Source of the DNA: Vicinamibacterales bacterium
Lineage (GTDB): Bacteria > Acidobacteriota > Vicinamibacteria > Vicinamibacterales > UBA823
Reading direction: 5' to 3'
DNA length: 64,000 nt
Assembly (NCBI GenBank): GCA_036012125.1
Contig: DASCOS010000004.1
Location: 90,094 to 154,093 of the forward strand
A model generated the notes under the pieces. It was not told the origin of the DNA and ran no database searches. It worked only from the letters and a program-made list of their open reading frames with translations. A program made the translations under genes and the position numbers. How positions within the stretch are numbered: position 1 is the stretch's first letter; the number at the start of each line of letters is the position of its first letter. This document shows positions 54,610 to 63,298 of this stretch, in pieces.

Positions 54610-57258
54610 ATGATTTGGCGATTTTGTGTGCTGGTCCTGTATGTCTGGTGGTTTGCCCTGTCGCCGGTATATGCCCAGATGCAGGTTCGGCCAGTGGCCG
54701 GCCAGGAGGGCTACGTTGGCCTTGGCCTGCTTCTTCGCAAGCTCGAGACCGTTGGCACCTTCATGATGGCGACAGCGCACCCAGATGATGAGAATAACGC
54801 GTTGCTGGCCCTATTGAGTCACGGTGAGGGCATACGGACCTCTCTTGTATCGGCGACCCGCGGCGATGGTGGCCAGAATGAAATCGGTGCGGAGTTATTC
54901 GATGCATTAGCGGTTCTTCGGACTGAGGAACTCCTTGCTGCACACCGGTTCGATGGTGCCGAACAGTACTTCACGCGTGCGGTCGATTTCGGCTACTCCT
55001 TCAGTATCGATGAAACTTTCAACCGATGGGGTCGTGAAGAGATTCTCGGTGATTTTGTCAGGATGGTTCGTACTCTGCGACCGGATGTTATCACTGGGAT
55101 GCAGGTCGCTGGACGGGGAGGCGGGCAACACCATCAAGCTTCAGCGGTGTTGGCGCGCGAAGCCTTTCATGCGGCGGCCGATCCGAAGCAGTTTCCTGAG
55201 CAAATAGTGGAAGGCCTTCGGCCGTGGCAGGCTAAGAAGTTCTACTTTAGCGACAGTTTCAGGTTTCAGAACGAACCGCCTGACACCGACCCGAGCGGCC
55301 TCGAGTCGATCAACTTAGAAAGTTATGACTCGTTGCTCGGACGCACGTACGCGGAGATCGGAAGTGAGGCGCGGAGCATGCACAAGTGTCAGGGGATGTC
55401 GCAACTTCTGAGACTGCCTGGCAACGCGCGAGCAAGGTATGTGTTAGCCGAAACGGCTAATGAAACACAGAATCTTATTGGTGGTGATGTACCGCTCTTT
55501 GGAGGAGTTAACACCAGCGTAAGCGGATTAACACAGTATGTAGTGGCCCAGACACCAAATGCTCTCAGGGTCGCCCTGACCAACATCGAGCGGCACGCGC
55601 GCGAAGCGAGACAGCAGTTTAAACAATCCGGCATCGACGCAACCCGGCAGTCTCTCGTGGACGGGCTGGTAGCCGTCAGGAACCTCCGAGGACGGTTAAA
55701 GAACTTGGGTATTAGCGACGGCGCGGTGTATGAAATTGATTTTCGTCTAGAAACGAAAGAGGCCCAGTTTGAGCGAGCAGTGATTCTTGCGCACGGTCTC
55801 CGGGTCGCAGCGGTGGCCGAGGACGGAGTCGTTGTTCCTGGTCAGCCGGTGCGCGTGTCAGCTGTGGCAGCCAATCGAGGCGAAGTTGACGTGGTTGTAC
55901 ACCACGTATCGTTCGCAGGGCTAGGCAGCAATACAGGTAGTTGCGTCGAAGAAGTCATACCCGCTGGCGATATGTATAAATGTGACTCATCTTTCACTAT
56001 ACCGGTCGATGCTGAGTTCACAACACCGTACTTTTCGCAATTGCCTGATGCCGCACGTTACAACTTTGAGGATACGGTTCCCTTCGGGGTACCGTTTGAG
56101 CCGACTCCGTTCCACGTGACGTTTACGATCGAGTTCTTGCGTGAACGAGTGGACGTGCGCGTCCCGGTTGAGTACCGCTACGAGAAAGAGATTTTCGGCG
56201 GCGAGAAGCGTATGGAGTTGAACGTGGTGTCGCGCTTGTCTGTTGAGATGTCACCTGAAATCGTCGTAGCTCCGATGCCGGCCGGAGAGGCGGTGCGGCG
56301 GGAGATTCAGGTTGTCGTCTCGAATCGGGGCCCGAGTTCAACCGAAGCGGTGGTCGAGCTTGAAATGCCGCCCGGGTGGCGGTCGGAGCCAGAGCGAGCC
56401 TCGATTACTTTCTCGCGCGAAGATGAAGAACGTACGGTCCGATTTTTTGTAGATCTACCATTTAATGTGCCGGCTGGTGATTATGTGATCAGGTCGAGAG
56501 TGAGCAGTGCTGGCGCGATCTTCGACCGGGGGTTTCAGGTCGTCGAATACCCGCACATCCAGCCACGACATTTAATGACGGCGGCCGAGACAAGTATCAA
56601 GGTGATTGATGTACGAGTGGCTTCAAGCCTACTGATTGGGTATGTCATGGGCGCCGGTGATCACATGCCGGTGGCGATCGAACAGCTGGGTGCCCGGGTG
56701 GAACGTCTGAGCGGAACAGATCTCGCGTGGGGCAACTTGACCCGCTACGACCTCATTATCACGGGTGTGCGTGCTTATGAGCTTGATGCCAATCTGCGTG
56801 CACATAACGACCGTCTAATGAACTACGTTGAGAACGGTGGGACGGTTATCGTGCAGTACAACAAAGTCGGCTTCAACGAGGCGCAGTTCGGGCCATACCC
56901 AGCTCGTGTCAGTCGGGACCGTATCACCGATGAACGGGCGCCGGTCGATGTGCTAGTACCGGATCATCCGTTGTTCAATGAGCCTAATGCCATCGATCCG
57001 ACTGTCTGGGAAGGGTGGGTTCAAGAACGAGGGCTGTATTTTTTGGGCGAACGCGACCCCCAGTATATGGACCTAGTGGCGATGGAAGATCCCTTTGAAT
57101 ACAACCCTGGTGTGAAGAGGGGTGCGCTCGTTGAGGCTCGGGTCGGGCAAGGTCGTTGGCTCTATGTGGCGTTGAGCCTGTGGCGTCAGCTACCGGCTGG
57201 TACGGAGGGCGCCTATCGCCTGCTTGCAAACCTAATCAGCCTGCCGGACTCTCCATAG
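54610..57258 (+). CDS. PIG-L family deacetylase with C-terminal exported domains
   Basis: An 882-residue exported protein. The N-terminal GlcNAc-PI deacetylase (LmbE) domain has its zinc motif ATAHPDDENN (~57-61) and GGGQHHQAS (~174), with ATRGDGGQNEIG between. Residues ~430-680 look like beta-sandwich (CARDB/NEW3-like) domains and ~690-880 a glutamine-amidotransferase-like or GATase fold (LIGYVMGAGDHMPVAIEQLG, YVENGGTVIVQYN). ATG 54610 has AAGGA upstream; 54577 is the longest start. Substrate may be an N-acetylated sugar; not shown. Confidence 0.87.
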   Translation: MIWRFCVLVLYVWWFALSPVYAQMQVRPVAGQEGYVGLGLLLRKLETVGTFMMATAHPDDENNALLALLSHGEGIRTSLVSATRGDGGQNEIGAELFDALAVLRTEELLAAHRFDGAEQYFTRAVDFGYSFSIDETFNRWGREEILGDFVRMVRTLRPDVITGMQVAGRGGGQHHQASAVLAREAFHAAADPKQFPEQIVEGLRPWQAKKFYFSDSFRFQNEPPDTDPSGLESINLESYDSLLGRTYAEIGSEARSMHKCQGMSQLLRLPGNARARYVLAETANETQNLIGGDVPLFGGVNTSVSGLTQYVVAQTPNALRVALTNIERHAREARQQFKQSGIDATRQSLVDGLVAVRNLRGRLKNLGISDGAVYEIDFRLETKEAQFERAVILAHGLRVAAVAEDGVVVPGQPVRVSAVAANRGEVDVVVHHVSFAGLGSNTGSCVEEVIPAGDMYKCDSSFTIPVDAEFTTPYFSQLPDAARYNFEDTVPFGVPFEPTPFHVTFTIEFLRERVDVRVPVEYRYEKEIFGGEKRMELNVVSRLSVEMSPEIVVAPMPAGEAVRREIQVVVSNRGPSSTEAVVELEMPPGWRSEPERASITFSREDEERTVRFFVDLPFNVPAGDYVIRSRVSSAGAIFDRGFQVVEYPHIQPRHLMTAAETSIKVIDVRVASSLLIGYVMGAGDHMPVAIEQLGARVERLSGTDLAWGNLTRYDLIITGVRAYELDANLRAHNDRLMNYVENGGTVIVQYNKVGFNEAQFGPYPARVSRDRITDERAPVDVLVPDHPLFNEPNAIDPTVWEGWVQERGLYFLGERDPQYMDLVAMEDPFEYNPGVKRGALVEARVGQGRWLYVALSLWRQLPAGTEGAYRLLANLISLPDSP

Positions 57259-57273
57259 TCCAAGGGGTGGTCG

Positions 57274-58212
57274 TTACTGCAAGATCGCGGTGAGCGCTTG
57301 GCTAATTGTTGAAAAGTTGAATCTAAAGCCGAGTTTCAATGCGCGGGACGGTTGGACACGTTGCCCCCCCAACAGCAGTGCATCGGCCATTTCGCCAAGC
57401 ATAAGCCGCAATGCGAATGCTGGTGCGGGTAGCAGGCTCGGTCGGTGGAGAGCACGGCCGAGTGCCTTCGAAAATTCAGAATTTGTCACGGGTTCAGGTG
57501 CCGTTGCATTAAAGATGCCTGTTACCTCTTCTGTCACAAGAGCCCACCGCACGAGGTCCACCCAGTCGGCATAATGAATCCACGACATATACTGCCGGCC
57601 GGAGCCAAGTTGTCCCCCGACGAACATCTTAAACGGCGGAAGCATCTTCTGTAGTGCACCGCCGGTTCGATCAAGGGCGATCCCAGTACGCAGGATCACC
57701 AGTCGCCCAATAATACCTTCCGCCTTGTGCGCTTCCGCTTCCCAATCGATACAGCACTTGGCCATAAAGTCATTACCGGGAGCGGAGTCCTCGATTAACT
57801 CCTCGTCACCTCGATTACTGTAGTAGCCGATTGCCGACGCGTTGACCAAAGTCGCCGGTGGGTCACTGGCAGCCCGGATTGCGCCCACAACCGACCGTGT
57901 ACCAAGCACTCGACTGTCGCGGATACATGCTTTCTGTGCAACCGACCAGCGTTTAGAGGCGATAGGTTCTCCCGTAAGGTTAACGACCGCTGTAGCTCCA
58001 TCAATGAGTCTTGCCCAAGAACCGACCCCATTGGTACCGTCTGGCTGCCAGCCAGCGTTAGTTAAGCCCGGTAGGTCCACATTTGATTCATGCACAACTA
58101 CGCCGGGCTGCAGTGACCGCGTTAACACGACTACTTCGTGGCCATCCTGTAACAATGCCTTGCTGAGCGAACGTCCGAGTAGCCCGGAACCACCGGGAAT
58201 CACGATCCTCAT
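57274..58212 (-). CDS. TIGR01777-family NAD-dependent epimerase
   Basis: A 312-residue SDR-like protein of the YfcH/TIGR01777 family: MRIVIPGGSGLLGRSLSKAL nucleotide loop, NLTGEPIASKRWS, ASAIGYYSNRGDEELIEDSAPG (catalytic YG-like position), LRTGIALDRTGGALQKMLPPFK and the C-terminal DUF1731-type APAFALRLMLGEMADALLLGGQRV. It starts inside the stop of the upstream gene (four-base overlap), so it is the last gene of a three-gene minus-strand operon with the FMN-binding protein. Substrate unknown. Confidence 0.9.
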   Translation of the reverse strand: MRIVIPGGSGLLGRSLSKALLQDGHEVVVLTRSLQPGVVVHESNVDLPGLTNAGWQPDGTNGVGSWARLIDGATAVVNLTGEPIASKRWSVAQKACIRDSRVLGTRSVVGAIRAASDPPATLVNASAIGYYSNRGDEELIEDSAPGNDFMAKCCIDWEAEAHKAEGIIGRLVILRTGIALDRTGGALQKMLPPFKMFVGGQLGSGRQYMSWIHYADWVDLVRWALVTEEVTGIFNATAPEPVTNSEFSKALGRALHRPSLLPAPAFALRLMLGEMADALLLGGQRVQPSRALKLGFRFNFSTISQALTAILQ

Positions 58213-58880
58213 TCCTTGCCTTTGTCTAGAGTTAGAAAATCCAAGCCATCAAGGCAGCGGTTTTTGGATTCAATGGCCGGCGTTGGTGGTCGTGCCCACT
58301 TGTCCTGGTCAGGATTGAACCAATTGAAATGCAGCGACCCAAGGCCGTCATTCGTTTTAGGAAACCAGTACTCGGCCGGAACAGTACCCATGACTCCCTC
58401 ATAGAAAATTGTGACCGGTTCGTTGAGGTCAACAATACCCTTGAATGCCACAATAGCCTCCGCAGTTAGCCCCGGCACACCTTGGAGCACAGTCGTTGGC
58501 AGGTCTAGCTCGACGCTGTCAATCACATTGTATCGGCGGTCGCTTTGGATCATGTAGAGTCGGTTGAGTCGGAACAGATAAAGTGCCGAACCTTCGGCGC
58601 CGATCCAGAATACGTGACGATTCTCACCATTAGTAAACTCTGGTGTCAGGGTTTCAAACGAAGCGCCCAACGTGCACTGGCCGAGCGATGTCGAGCTTAT
58701 GTAGATAAACCACATCCTAAGTCCAGCCATACTCGGGTCGCTTATTGTTAAGTCAATGACGCTTTCGTTTGCGCGCAACTCTTTCCACGACGGGCACTGT
58801 GCGCTCGTATGATTTGGGTACAGGGCGAGGAGTGCGCAGGTCAGGAGAAAGCGCGATGCGGTGGAGGGCAAACCGGACAC
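58209..58880 (-). CDS. Secreted protein of unknown function
   Basis: A 223-residue exported protein (signal ending HTSAQC). Nothing known is recognised. It has a pair of cysteines near the ends of the mature protein and a CLDGLDFLTLDKGKE tail, and a WIGAEGSALYLFRLNRLYMIQ core. It lies two bases after the FMN-binding gene and overlaps the epimerase by four, so a shared function with them is likely. It begins at GTG 58880. Confidence 0.7.
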   Translation of the reverse strand: MSGLPSTASRFLLTCALLALYPNHTSAQCPSWKELRANESVIDLTISDPSMAGLRMWFIYISSTSLGQCTLGASFETLTPEFTNGENRHVFWIGAEGSALYLFRLNRLYMIQSDRRYNVIDSVELDLPTTVLQGVPGLTAEAIVAFKGIVDLNEPVTIFYEGVMGTVPAEYWFPKTNDGLGSLHFNWFNPDQDKWARPPTPAIESKNRCLDGLDFLTLDKGKE

Positions 58881-58882
58881 GG

Positions 58883-59431
58883 CTACTCGTTCTCGCGGTC
58901 CGCAAGATGCGCCCGGACAACCCGCCGTGCGGTCTTCCGGATTACACGGGTTGCGCTCGAGACGGTGATCGTCGCCGTAGTTACACCATCGACGTCTTCA
59001 CCTACACGGAATCGGTCGAGTACGCTCTTACCCACGAACTGCGCAGAGAACTCCGGCAACTCAATCGAAAAATATCCATATGGTTCACGATGAGAAATGA
59101 GTCTGATTCCGCGCAATGTGCCCGAAGTATCCATGCCAACAAGCATTTCGATAGGGCCTTCATAACCGCGTTCGAGGGGTTCAACATCGACCGTCGAACC
59201 TACGAATCCGATCAAGTGTTCGTTGTCGTCGTCGCCTGCGAACACCTTGATGTGAGCAGGCGCGCCGGTTCTTCCTGAGAAGCGCGAGGCTTCGGGAAAC
59301 AACCCACTGAGATGTAACTCGAGCCCTCGAATCGATGATTGCAACCAGGCGTCGACGTGTACGACCGCCACTAGCAGCGATACCATCACTATCCAAGGCT
59401 GAAACAACCGACTCTTGATTTCCCTCAAGGT
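58883..59431 (-). CDS. FMN-binding domain protein, membrane anchored, second copy
   Basis: A ~182-residue protein of the same family as that at 5528-6121: one N-terminal transmembrane segment (QPWIVMVSLLVAVVHVDAWL) and a periplasmic FMN domain with REPYGYFSIEL and the flavinylation-like motif VDGVTTATIT. That motif has T-T before A-T where the other copy has S-G; both fit the tolerant D-g-x-t-(s/g)-A-T signature, so covalent FMN is expected. Unlike the other copy it is not next to a polyferredoxin. GTG 59491 is a longer start. Confidence 0.82.
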   Translation of the reverse strand, partial: TLREIKSRLFQPWIVMVSLLVAVVHVDAWLQSSIRGLELHLSGLFPEASRFSGRTGAPAHIKVFAGDDDNEHLIGFVGSTVDVEPLERGYEGPIEMLVGMDTSGTLRGIRLISHREPYGYFSIELPEFSAQFVGKSVLDRFRVGEDVDGVTTATITVSSATRVIRKTARRVVRAHLADRENE

Positions 59432-59612
59432 CATAAGTAAGAAATTACGTGGTATTGCACCGGCCCGAGACCGTAGGAACCGGACTTGCACCAGAAACTC
59501 TAACGGTCTACTTCACTAACCATGCTTCACTTGACAATGTTGGTGAGGTCGCAGGGTTGTGAGGTAGGCTATCCGTTGAGTGTTGGCAGTGTCAACGAAA
59601 GGGTTAGAGAAA

Positions 59613-61271
59613 ATGCGAGCGAAACGTCCCAATAGTCCAGCGCTGGATAGTCGATCCTTCCGGGTGGCGGGTGTTGTAACCGCTATCTTTGTCGCCGCCA
59701 TCACGGCGTTGGTCCCGTTGCTCGCTTCGGGTGAGCAACGCTTTGAGGTGTCATTTCCGTCAGCAGTACACGAGGAGGCACTGACCGGGCGGATCTATGT
59801 GATGATTTCTCGGACCGCTGAACGAGAACCCAGACTTCAGATCGGCCGCACTGGTGTTCCATTTTTCGGTCGTGATGTAGTGAATTTACTGCCTGGGGAG
59901 CCTGGCATTATCGATGCGACCGACCTCGGTACACCGGTGGCCAGCCTACGCGACATCCCTGCGGGTGACTATTACGTACAGGCTTTCGTCAACGTCTATT
60001 CCGAGTTTCGCCGTGCTGACGGCCATGTTATCTGGATGCACGACGATCGGTGGGAAGGGCAGCATTGGAATCGATCGCCGGGTAATCTTTACAGTGCTGT
60101 TGAGCGTGTGCGACTCGACCCTGAAGCTGACGCGGTTATCGCACTGAGCGCCGAGAACGCTATCCCGCCTGTTGTTGTCCCGCCAGATACTGAATGGGTT
60201 AGACGCTTCAAGTTTCAGAGTTCGATGCTTACGGAGTTTTGGGGACGTCCAGTGTACTTGGGGGCGACGGTGCTGTTACCACGCGGCTACGACAGTTCAA
60301 CGATTAGCTATCCGGTAAATTATATTCAAGGGCATTTTTCCCTGAACGCGCCGAATCGGTTTCAAATTGGGGACGATCTGTATCGCGAGTGGATTCGCGA
60401 TGACTTCCCTCGGATGATCCTGGTAACGTTTCAGCATCCGAATCCGTATTTTGACGACTCCTATGCGGTGAACTCGGTGAACGTAGGCCCATATGGTGAT
60501 GCGATCCTCCAAGAGTTAATACCTGAGATCGAAAAGCGGTTCCGAATCCTCGCGGAACCATACGCGCGCGTGCTTTCGGGTGGTTCAACGGGCGGATGGG
60601 AGTCATTGGCACTACAGATCTTCCATCCAGATTTTTTTGGTGGGACGTGGTCCTATTGTCCGGACCCAGTGACGTTTACTGATGTAGAGGGAATCAATAT
60701 TTACGAAGATGTCAACGCGTTCTACAAACAGCACGAATGGCGTCGTGTGCCGACCGCAAATACGAGAGAAATTAACGGCGAGATCCGTCTCACCTCGCGC
60801 CAGCGAAATCACTTCGAATTGGTTAACGGTACCAAGGGACGCTCTGGGGAACAGCTCGACATCTGGTCGGCTGTGTTTGGGCCGATTGGTGATGATGGGT
60901 ACTTTGAGCCCCTGTTCGACAAACGTACCGGTGAGATCAACGCTGCAGTGGCCGAGTACTGGCGGGACAATTATGATCTCCTACATTACCTTCGTCAAAA
61001 CTGGGCTGAGATAGGTCAAAAACTTGTGGATAAACTTCACATCTATACCGGCACTATGGACAATTTCTACTTGAACAATTCCACGCGAGATCTTGAGTTG
61101 TGGATGAAGACAACTGAGAATCCCCATTACGAGGGGTTTTTTATGTATGGCGACGGCAAAGGGCACTGCTTTAGCGGGCCGGTGACGCGGGCCGCAAGGT
61201 TGCGTGAGATGGCGCAGTTCATCATGCGAAAAAAACCCGACGGTGCCACTACTCCGTGGTGGCGTTACTGA
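59613..61271 (+). CDS. Exported esterase-like alpha/beta hydrolase
   Basis: A 552-residue protein of the putative esterase (esterase D/enterochelin esterase-like) type. A signal-anchor (VAGVVTAIFVAAITALVPLLAS) precedes a ~200-residue N-terminal beta region, then the hydrolase: the nucleophile elbow is SGGSTGGWESLALQ and the probable catalytic histidine is in GKGHCFSGPV. Its gene ends overlapping the convergent regulator gene by seven bases. ATG 59613 is chosen over the open frame start at 59580. Substrate unknown. Confidence 0.8.
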   Translation: MRAKRPNSPALDSRSFRVAGVVTAIFVAAITALVPLLASGEQRFEVSFPSAVHEEALTGRIYVMISRTAEREPRLQIGRTGVPFFGRDVVNLLPGEPGIIDATDLGTPVASLRDIPAGDYYVQAFVNVYSEFRRADGHVIWMHDDRWEGQHWNRSPGNLYSAVERVRLDPEADAVIALSAENAIPPVVVPPDTEWVRRFKFQSSMLTEFWGRPVYLGATVLLPRGYDSSTISYPVNYIQGHFSLNAPNRFQIGDDLYREWIRDDFPRMILVTFQHPNPYFDDSYAVNSVNVGPYGDAILQELIPEIEKRFRILAEPYARVLSGGSTGGWESLALQIFHPDFFGGTWSYCPDPVTFTDVEGINIYEDVNAFYKQHEWRRVPTANTREINGEIRLTSRQRNHFELVNGTKGRSGEQLDIWSAVFGPIGDDGYFEPLFDKRTGEINAAVAEYWRDNYDLLHYLRQNWAEIGQKLVDKLHIYTGTMDNFYLNNSTRDLELWMKTTENPHYEGFFMYGDGKGHCFSGPVTRAARLREMAQFIMRKKPDGATTPWWRY

Positions 61272-61750
61272 GATATAGATACCTTAGGCTTCTTGATCTT
61301 CGCTTTCGCCTTTTGTTGGTGTAGTGGTGGGGGTTCGGCTTCCCGTGCGATCATTACCTCCGTGGATTTGACCAACGCTGTGGCTGCGCTCCCTCGATGG
61401 AGTTTGAGGGCCGAAGCCGCGTCACGCGTGATGATAGCTGTCAATACCTGATCACCGACGCGTAGCCGTACCTGCGCCAATAACCCTTCCAGGCGAATTT
61501 CGTCGACGATCCCGCGTAGCTGGTTGCGCCCACTGACCGCAACGAGTGTTCCACTGCCGATCGCTGATTTTTTTCTTGAGGTTGGTAGATGGCCCTGCTT
61601 GGCCAGTAGGCGTTCAACCTCCATCTCAGCAATCCGATGGTGACCACCTTCAGTGCGTGTTGTTCGGACGCTTCCCTTGAAAATCCACTGTTTGAGCGTG
61701 GAGTAGCTAACCCCAAGCCGTCCAGCTGCCTGTCGGACAGTCAAGAACAT
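61265..61750 (-). CDS. Molybdate-type regulator: excisionase/MerR-like HTH fused to Mop (TOBE) domain
   Basis: A 161-residue protein. Residues ~3-50 form an excisionase/MerR-like winged helix (TVRQAAGRLGVSYSTLKQWIFKGSVRTTRTEGGHHRIAEMEVERLL). Residues ~70-135 are a Mop/TOBE domain (GRNQLRGIVDEIRLEGLLAQVRLRVGDQVLTAIITRDAASALKLHRGSAATALVKSTEVMI), which binds molybdate or tungstate. A Lys-rich tail follows. It is divergent from modB-modC, so it most likely senses molybdate and represses that operon, a ModE-like job with a different HTH. ATG 61750 is favoured. Confidence 0.85.
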   Translation of the reverse strand: MFLTVRQAAGRLGVSYSTLKQWIFKGSVRTTRTEGGHHRIAEMEVERLLAKQGHLPTSRKKSAIGSGTLVAVSGRNQLRGIVDEIRLEGLLAQVRLRVGDQVLTAIITRDAASALKLHRGSAATALVKSTEVMIAREAEPPPLHQQKAKAKIKKPKVSISQ

Positions 61751-61790
61751 ATAAATCAATCTAAATCGATTGTTAAATCAAACTAAATAA
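61751..61790. promoter_or_regulatory. Four phased TAAATC repeats, candidate operator
   Basis: In the gap between the regulator and modB, TAAATC occurs at 61752, 61762 and 61774 and TAAATA at 61784. Spacing is 10, 12 and 10 bases, about one DNA turn each, so all four sites face the same side of the helix. The tract is very AT-rich compared with the rest of the window. It begins right at the regulator's start codon. Confidence 0.6.
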
Positions 61791-61914
61791 TATTAAAATG
61801 ATTACAAAAATAAGGCAAGTCGATTTGACTCCTAGTGGATGAAAAGGGCTGGATCGGCTGGGGATCAGGGCGCGACGGGTTCGTTGTGCTGGGCTGCGTG
61901 GATGAGAACGGCTA

Positions 61915-62571
61915 ATGGCGGACGACGTTTGGCAAGTTGCTGTGTTTACGCTCACTATGGCGGTGGTTGCAACCTTGGTCATGTTGCCGCCTGGGATCAT
62001 GTTTGCCTGGTTGTTCGCACGACATCGTTTCCATGGTTGCACTGCTCTTGAGACGCTGGTGATGTTACCGCTAGTGATTCCACCGGTTGCGACCGGGCTC
62101 ATCCTTCTCCGGCTCTTCGGCCGACGTGGGCTCTTCGGCCGGGTTACAGAATCGGTGGGTCTCGAGATCATATTCACTTGGAAGGCGGTCATCCTAGCAA
62201 TGGCAGTCATGGGATTGCCACTCCTCGTGCGCGCGGCACGCGGCGCGTTTGAACAGGTCGACCGGCGTTACGAGCGAATAGCTGCGTCATTGGGTGCTGG
62301 ACCGCTCAGAATTTTTTTCACCGTAAGCTTACCCATGGCCGGCCGTGGTGTGCTGGCCGGTGTTCTACTGGCGTTTTCTCGTGCGGTCGGTGAGTTTGGG
62401 GCAACCATGATGTTGGCTGGGAACATGCCCGGGTCGACCCGTACGATCGCGTCGGGGATTTATATCTACACCGAGGTGGGGAATGATGCTGCCGCGACTA
62501 GCTTAATGTTGGCATCCATCATGATTGCGTTCGGTTCCCTATGGTTCTCGAATCGTCTTGCGCGACCCTAA
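61915..62571 (+). CDS. modB: Molybdate ABC transporter permease
   Basis: A 218-residue ABC permease with about five helices. The EAA loop (YERIAASLGAGPLRIFFTVSLP) and SRAVGEFGATMMLAGN are typical of ModB. It starts at ATG 61915 and precedes modC by seven bases. No ModA binding protein is encoded on either side, so it depends on one encoded elsewhere or uses tungstate/molybdate-like ligands. Confidence 0.92.
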   Translation: MADDVWQVAVFTLTMAVVATLVMLPPGIMFAWLFARHRFHGCTALETLVMLPLVIPPVATGLILLRLFGRRGLFGRVTESVGLEIIFTWKAVILAMAVMGLPLLVRAARGAFEQVDRRYERIAASLGAGPLRIFFTVSLPMAGRGVLAGVLLAFSRAVGEFGATMMLAGNMPGSTRTIASGIYIYTEVGNDAAATSLMLASIMIAFGSLWFSNRLARP

Positions 62572-62578
62572 CTCTGAG

Positions 62579-63247
62579 ATGCCATTTTCTTTAACCCTTG
62601 AGTTCACGCTTCAGCAGGGTGAATTCTCAGTCGAAATAGATGAAAGGATTGAAGCCAACGCGATCGCGCTCTATGGCCCGTCCGGAGCAGGCAAGACGAC
62701 GGTGCTCGAAGCCATTGCGGGTTTACGGCAGCCAGAGAGAGGGCGTATTGCGGTGGGCGATAGGACGCTCTTCGGTTCAGAGAACGGTATCGACGTGCCA
62801 GCACGGCACCGTTGTATAGGCTACGTACCGCAGGAGGTCGCACTGTTTCCGCACATGAATGTTCGGCAGAATGTGACTTATGGTGCTCACGGTGCGCCGA
62901 CGGAAGACCTCGCCCGAGTTCTTGCCGTGCTTGACCTTGAACCTCTTGTCGAGCGGCGAGTGGAACAACTGTCAGGTGGTGAACAAAAGCGCACAGCGAT
63001 CGCTCGTGCCCTCATGGCGGGATCACGAATGTTGTTGCTAGACGAACCGCTTAGTGCCCTTGATGTGGCATTGCAACGACGCGTAATGCAGTATCTCGTC
63101 CGCGTGCATGACGAATTTAACATTCCAATGCTTTATGTGTCCCACCGTGCCGACGAGGTGTTAATGCTCACTGACTGGGTAGTTCAACTCGACAACGGTT
63201 GCGTTATGGCGAGCGGTCCTTCAAAGGACATCTTACCGCGCGTGTAG
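62579..63247 (+). CDS. modC: Molybdate ABC transporter ATP-binding protein, short form
   Basis: A 222-residue ATPase: Walker A GPSGAGKTT, signature LSGGEQKRTAIARAL, Walker B MLLLDEPLSALD and switch histidine LYVSHRADEV. Usual ModC proteins continue for another ~120 residues with a C-terminal Mop/TOBE domain that senses molybdate; this one stops after the ATPase domain, while a Mop domain is present in the adjacent regulator. ATG 62579 fits the domain start; the open frame extends back into modB. Confidence 0.9.
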   Translation: MPFSLTLEFTLQQGEFSVEIDERIEANAIALYGPSGAGKTTVLEAIAGLRQPERGRIAVGDRTLFGSENGIDVPARHRCIGYVPQEVALFPHMNVRQNVTYGAHGAPTEDLARVLAVLDLEPLVERRVEQLSGGEQKRTAIARALMAGSRMLLLDEPLSALDVALQRRVMQYLVRVHDEFNIPMLYVSHRADEVLMLTDWVVQLDNGCVMASGPSKDILPRV

Positions 63248-63298
63248 CGCATGTAGTATTTTGCGGACTGACTAGTAGCTGCACATCGGGTGTTGAGA

